This document shows, one piece after another, positions 4,062 to 5,838 of a stretch of DNA of 5,838 nucleotides; within the stretch, counting starts at the first letter, position 1; the number at the start of each line of letters is the position of its first letter. The stretch covers positions 1 through 5,838 of the forward strand of contig JAKLGN010000085.1 of assembly GCA_022710665.1 (NCBI GenBank), written 5' to 3'. Position numbers and translations under genes: made by a program. Under the pieces are notes generated by a model. It did no database searches and had not been told where the DNA came from. It was given only the letters and a program-made list of their open reading frames with translations. The DNA comes from Methanoregula sp. Lineage in GTDB: Archaea; Halobacteriota; Methanomicrobia; Methanomicrobiales; Methanospirillaceae.

Positions 4062-5838
4062 ATGCTTGAAGAGGAATACCAGCTCGATTATTTTAAAACG
4101 CAGGGATTTACCCGCAGGATTTGTAAAAGCTGCGGGTCGGCATTCTGGACCCGGGACGCTTCAAGGGAGATCTGCGGGGACGCTCCCTGCGAGCCCTATA
4201 ATTTCATAGGAAATCCGGTCTTCAGGCCCCACAGCCTGGACTCCATGCGCGAAGCCTATCTCTCCTTTTTTGAGAAGAACGGCCACACGCGGGTGGAGCG
4301 GTACCCGGTGGTTGCACGCTGGCGGGATGACATATACCTGACCATCGCTTCGATTGCTGACTTCCAGCCGTACGTGACCAGCGGCATTGTGCCCCCGCCG
4401 GCAAACCCGCTGACCATCTCGCAGCCCTGCATCCGGCTCAATGACCTCGATTCCGTGGGCAGGTCCGGGCGGCACCTCACCATGTTCGAGATGATGGCAC
4501 ACCATGCCTTCAACACCCCCGCCGAGGAGATCTACTGGAAGGACCGGACGGTCGAACTCTGCGATCAGTTCATCGCTTCCATCGGCGGGGATATGAACCG
4601 GGTTACCTACAAGGAGAACCCGTGGATGGGCGGCGGCAATGCCGGGCCAAGCGTCGAGGTCCTGATCGGGGGCCTCGAGGTTGCAACCCTTGTCTTCATG
4701 AGCCTTGGCAGGCAGAAAGCCGAGGGCCCGGCGTACGAGCTGAAGGGCGATATGTATTACCCGATGAAACTCCGGATCGTGGACACCGGCTACGGGCTCG
4801 AACGGCTGGTCTGGGCATCGAAAGGCTCGCCCACCATCTACGATGCGGTCTTCCCGGAGATGGTGAGCCGGGTGATGGGTGCTGCCGGCCTCTCCCACAT
4901 GCTGGACAACAAGGAATACACCAAGCTCCTCGCCCTGAACGCAAAGTTCGCCGGCCTCATGGACATCTCGGGGACAAACCTCTTCAACCTGCGCAAGAAA
5001 GTTGCCGCGGCAATCGATGTATCCCCCGAGAAACTGGACAGGATGATCACCCCCATCGAGAGGGTGTACGCAATCGTCGACCACACCCGCTGCCTCGCTT
5101 ACATGCTCGGCGACTGTATCGTCCCCTCCAATGTGCGGGAGGGTTACCTTGCCCGGCTCGTGATCCGCCGGACCCTCCGGATGATGAACGAGCTGAACAT
5201 CAAAGAGCCCCTTGCGGACCTGATCGAACAGCAGACTGCCATCATCGGTTCCGGAAAATTCGAGCAGGATAGTGCGGTCGTCCGGGAGATCGTTGAGCGG
5301 GAGACCGAGAAATATGCATCAACGCTCGAACGGGGTACCCGCATCGTCCAGAAGGTTGCAAAGACCTACAAGGCAAAGAGCCAGCGGGTCCCGCTTTCCG
5401 AGATCATGGTCCTGTATGATTCCCACGGCATCCAGCCCGAGATGATCCGGGAGATTGCAGCAAAGGAAGGAGCGGTTGTTGACCTGCCGGACAACTTCTA
5501 TTCCATGGTCGCCGACATGCATTCCGAGTCAAAAAGGGACGCAGAGGAAGACCATACCGCGAAATACATCGATCGGCTGCGGGCCCTTCCCCCGACAAAG
5601 AAACTCTACTATGACCAGCCGTCCGACACCGAATTCGAGGCAGTAGTCCTGGATTTCGTTGACGGGTACACGGTCATGGACCAGACACTCTTTTACCCGG
5701 AGGGCGGCGGCCAGCCTGCCGACACCGGGACGCTCATTGGTTCCGAAAGCATGGCACAGGTTGACGGGGTCGTCAAGGTCGGCGAGGTGATCCTCCACCA
5801 TATCGCCGGCGGGGTCTTCCGGCGCGGGGAGCGGATCA
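4062..5838 (+). CDS. alaS: Alanyl-tRNA synthetase, archaeal type (3' end outside window)
   Basis: Class II synthetase that charges tRNA-Ala in the cytoplasm; 592 codons are present of an expected roughly 900. Residues 1-60 form the archaeal N-terminal extension with Cys21, Cys24, Cys38 and Cys43 (CKSCG...CGDAPC), a likely zinc site. The catalytic core follows: VARWRDDIYLTIASIADFQPYVTSG, motif 2 around RLNDLDSVGRSGRHLTMFEMM (residues 125-145), the GGGNAGPSVEVL loop, and motif 3 GYGLERL (243-249). A helical tRNA-recognition region spans about 255-490. The editing domain begins near 500 and shows YPEGGGQPADTG (from Tyr545); its HxxxH zinc motif and the C-terminal C-Ala domain lie beyond the window. 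The frame is intact from 4062 to the edge. The start ATG gives the usual MLEEEYQLDYFK opening; no ribosome-binding site is seen. Divergent from the lipoprotein gene. Confidence 0.97.
   Translation, partial: MLEEEYQLDYFKTQGFTRRICKSCGSAFWTRDASREICGDAPCEPYNFIGNPVFRPHSLDSMREAYLSFFEKNGHTRVERYPVVARWRDDIYLTIASIADFQPYVTSGIVPPPANPLTISQPCIRLNDLDSVGRSGRHLTMFEMMAHHAFNTPAEEIYWKDRTVELCDQFIASIGGDMNRVTYKENPWMGGGNAGPSVEVLIGGLEVATLVFMSLGRQKAEGPAYELKGDMYYPMKLRIVDTGYGLERLVWASKGSPTIYDAVFPEMVSRVMGAAGLSHMLDNKEYTKLLALNAKFAGLMDISGTNLFNLRKKVAAAIDVSPEKLDRMITPIERVYAIVDHTRCLAYMLGDCIVPSNVREGYLARLVIRRTLRMMNELNIKEPLADLIEQQTAIIGSGKFEQDSAVVREIVERETEKYASTLERGTRIVQKVAKTYKAKSQRVPLSEIMVLYDSHGIQPEMIREIAAKEGAVVDLPDNFYSMVADMHSESKRDAEEDHTAKYIDRLRALPPTKKLYYDQPSDTEFEAVVLDFVDGYTVMDQTLFYPEGGGQPADTGTLIGSESMAQVDGVVKVGEVILHHIAGGVFRRGERI

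Noticed and set aside
4161..5084. 307-residue minus-strand open frame
   Set aside because: It is antisense to alaS, whose frame is conserved throughout.

Overview
The window looks like a GC-rich chromosomal segment from a methanogenic archaeon, most likely of the order Methanomicrobiales. The evidence is the methanogen-type homocysteine synthesis gene pair, an archaeal-type alanyl-tRNA synthetase with a cysteine-rich N-terminal extension, an archaeal SWIM zinc-finger protein, a lipoprotein of a style common in Methanomicrobiales, and TATA-like promoter elements placed for leaderless transcripts. The species cannot be named from the sequence alone.

Layout from left to right. Positions 1-1656 (minus) hold a two-gene operon with a 4-nt ATGA overlap: an HcyBio (DUF39) protein with two C-terminal CBS domains, followed by the first 50 residues of its partner, a NIL-domain protein expected to continue as a ferredoxin. 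In methanogens this pair makes homocysteine from aspartate semialdehyde and sulfide. A 90-bp divergent intergenic region (1657-1746) carries two perfect inverted repeats and a TATA-like box for each side. Positions 1747-2777 (plus) hold a second ATGA-overlapping pair: a NIF3/DUF34 metal-binding protein and a 108-residue SWIM zinc-finger protein with the CxC...CxHxxA signature of the Shu2/SWS1 recombination family.

Positions 2778-3284 contain no convincing protein gene. The right half (2982-3252) is the most striking part of the window: it folds on paper into a compact RNA with a 13-bp closing helix, a junction holding three arms that tile almost the whole interior, a long internally bulged third arm, and a separate 9-bp hairpin. 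A well-placed GGAG and ATG follow 9 bases later, then the sequence runs into the 3' end of the convergent lipoprotein gene. I do not recognise the RNA with certainty; a truncated group II intron 5' portion is one hypothesis.

Positions 3285-3740 (minus) encode a small lipoprotein with a lipobox, a Thr-rich linker and a beta-rich domain of six Gly-centred pentads. Positions 3741-4061 are a divergent intergenic region with promoters for the lipoprotein and for alaS. Positions 4062-5838 (plus) encode the first 592 residues of archaeal alanyl-tRNA synthetase, cut by the window end just inside the editing domain. No tRNA, CRISPR array or intact insertion sequence was seen.
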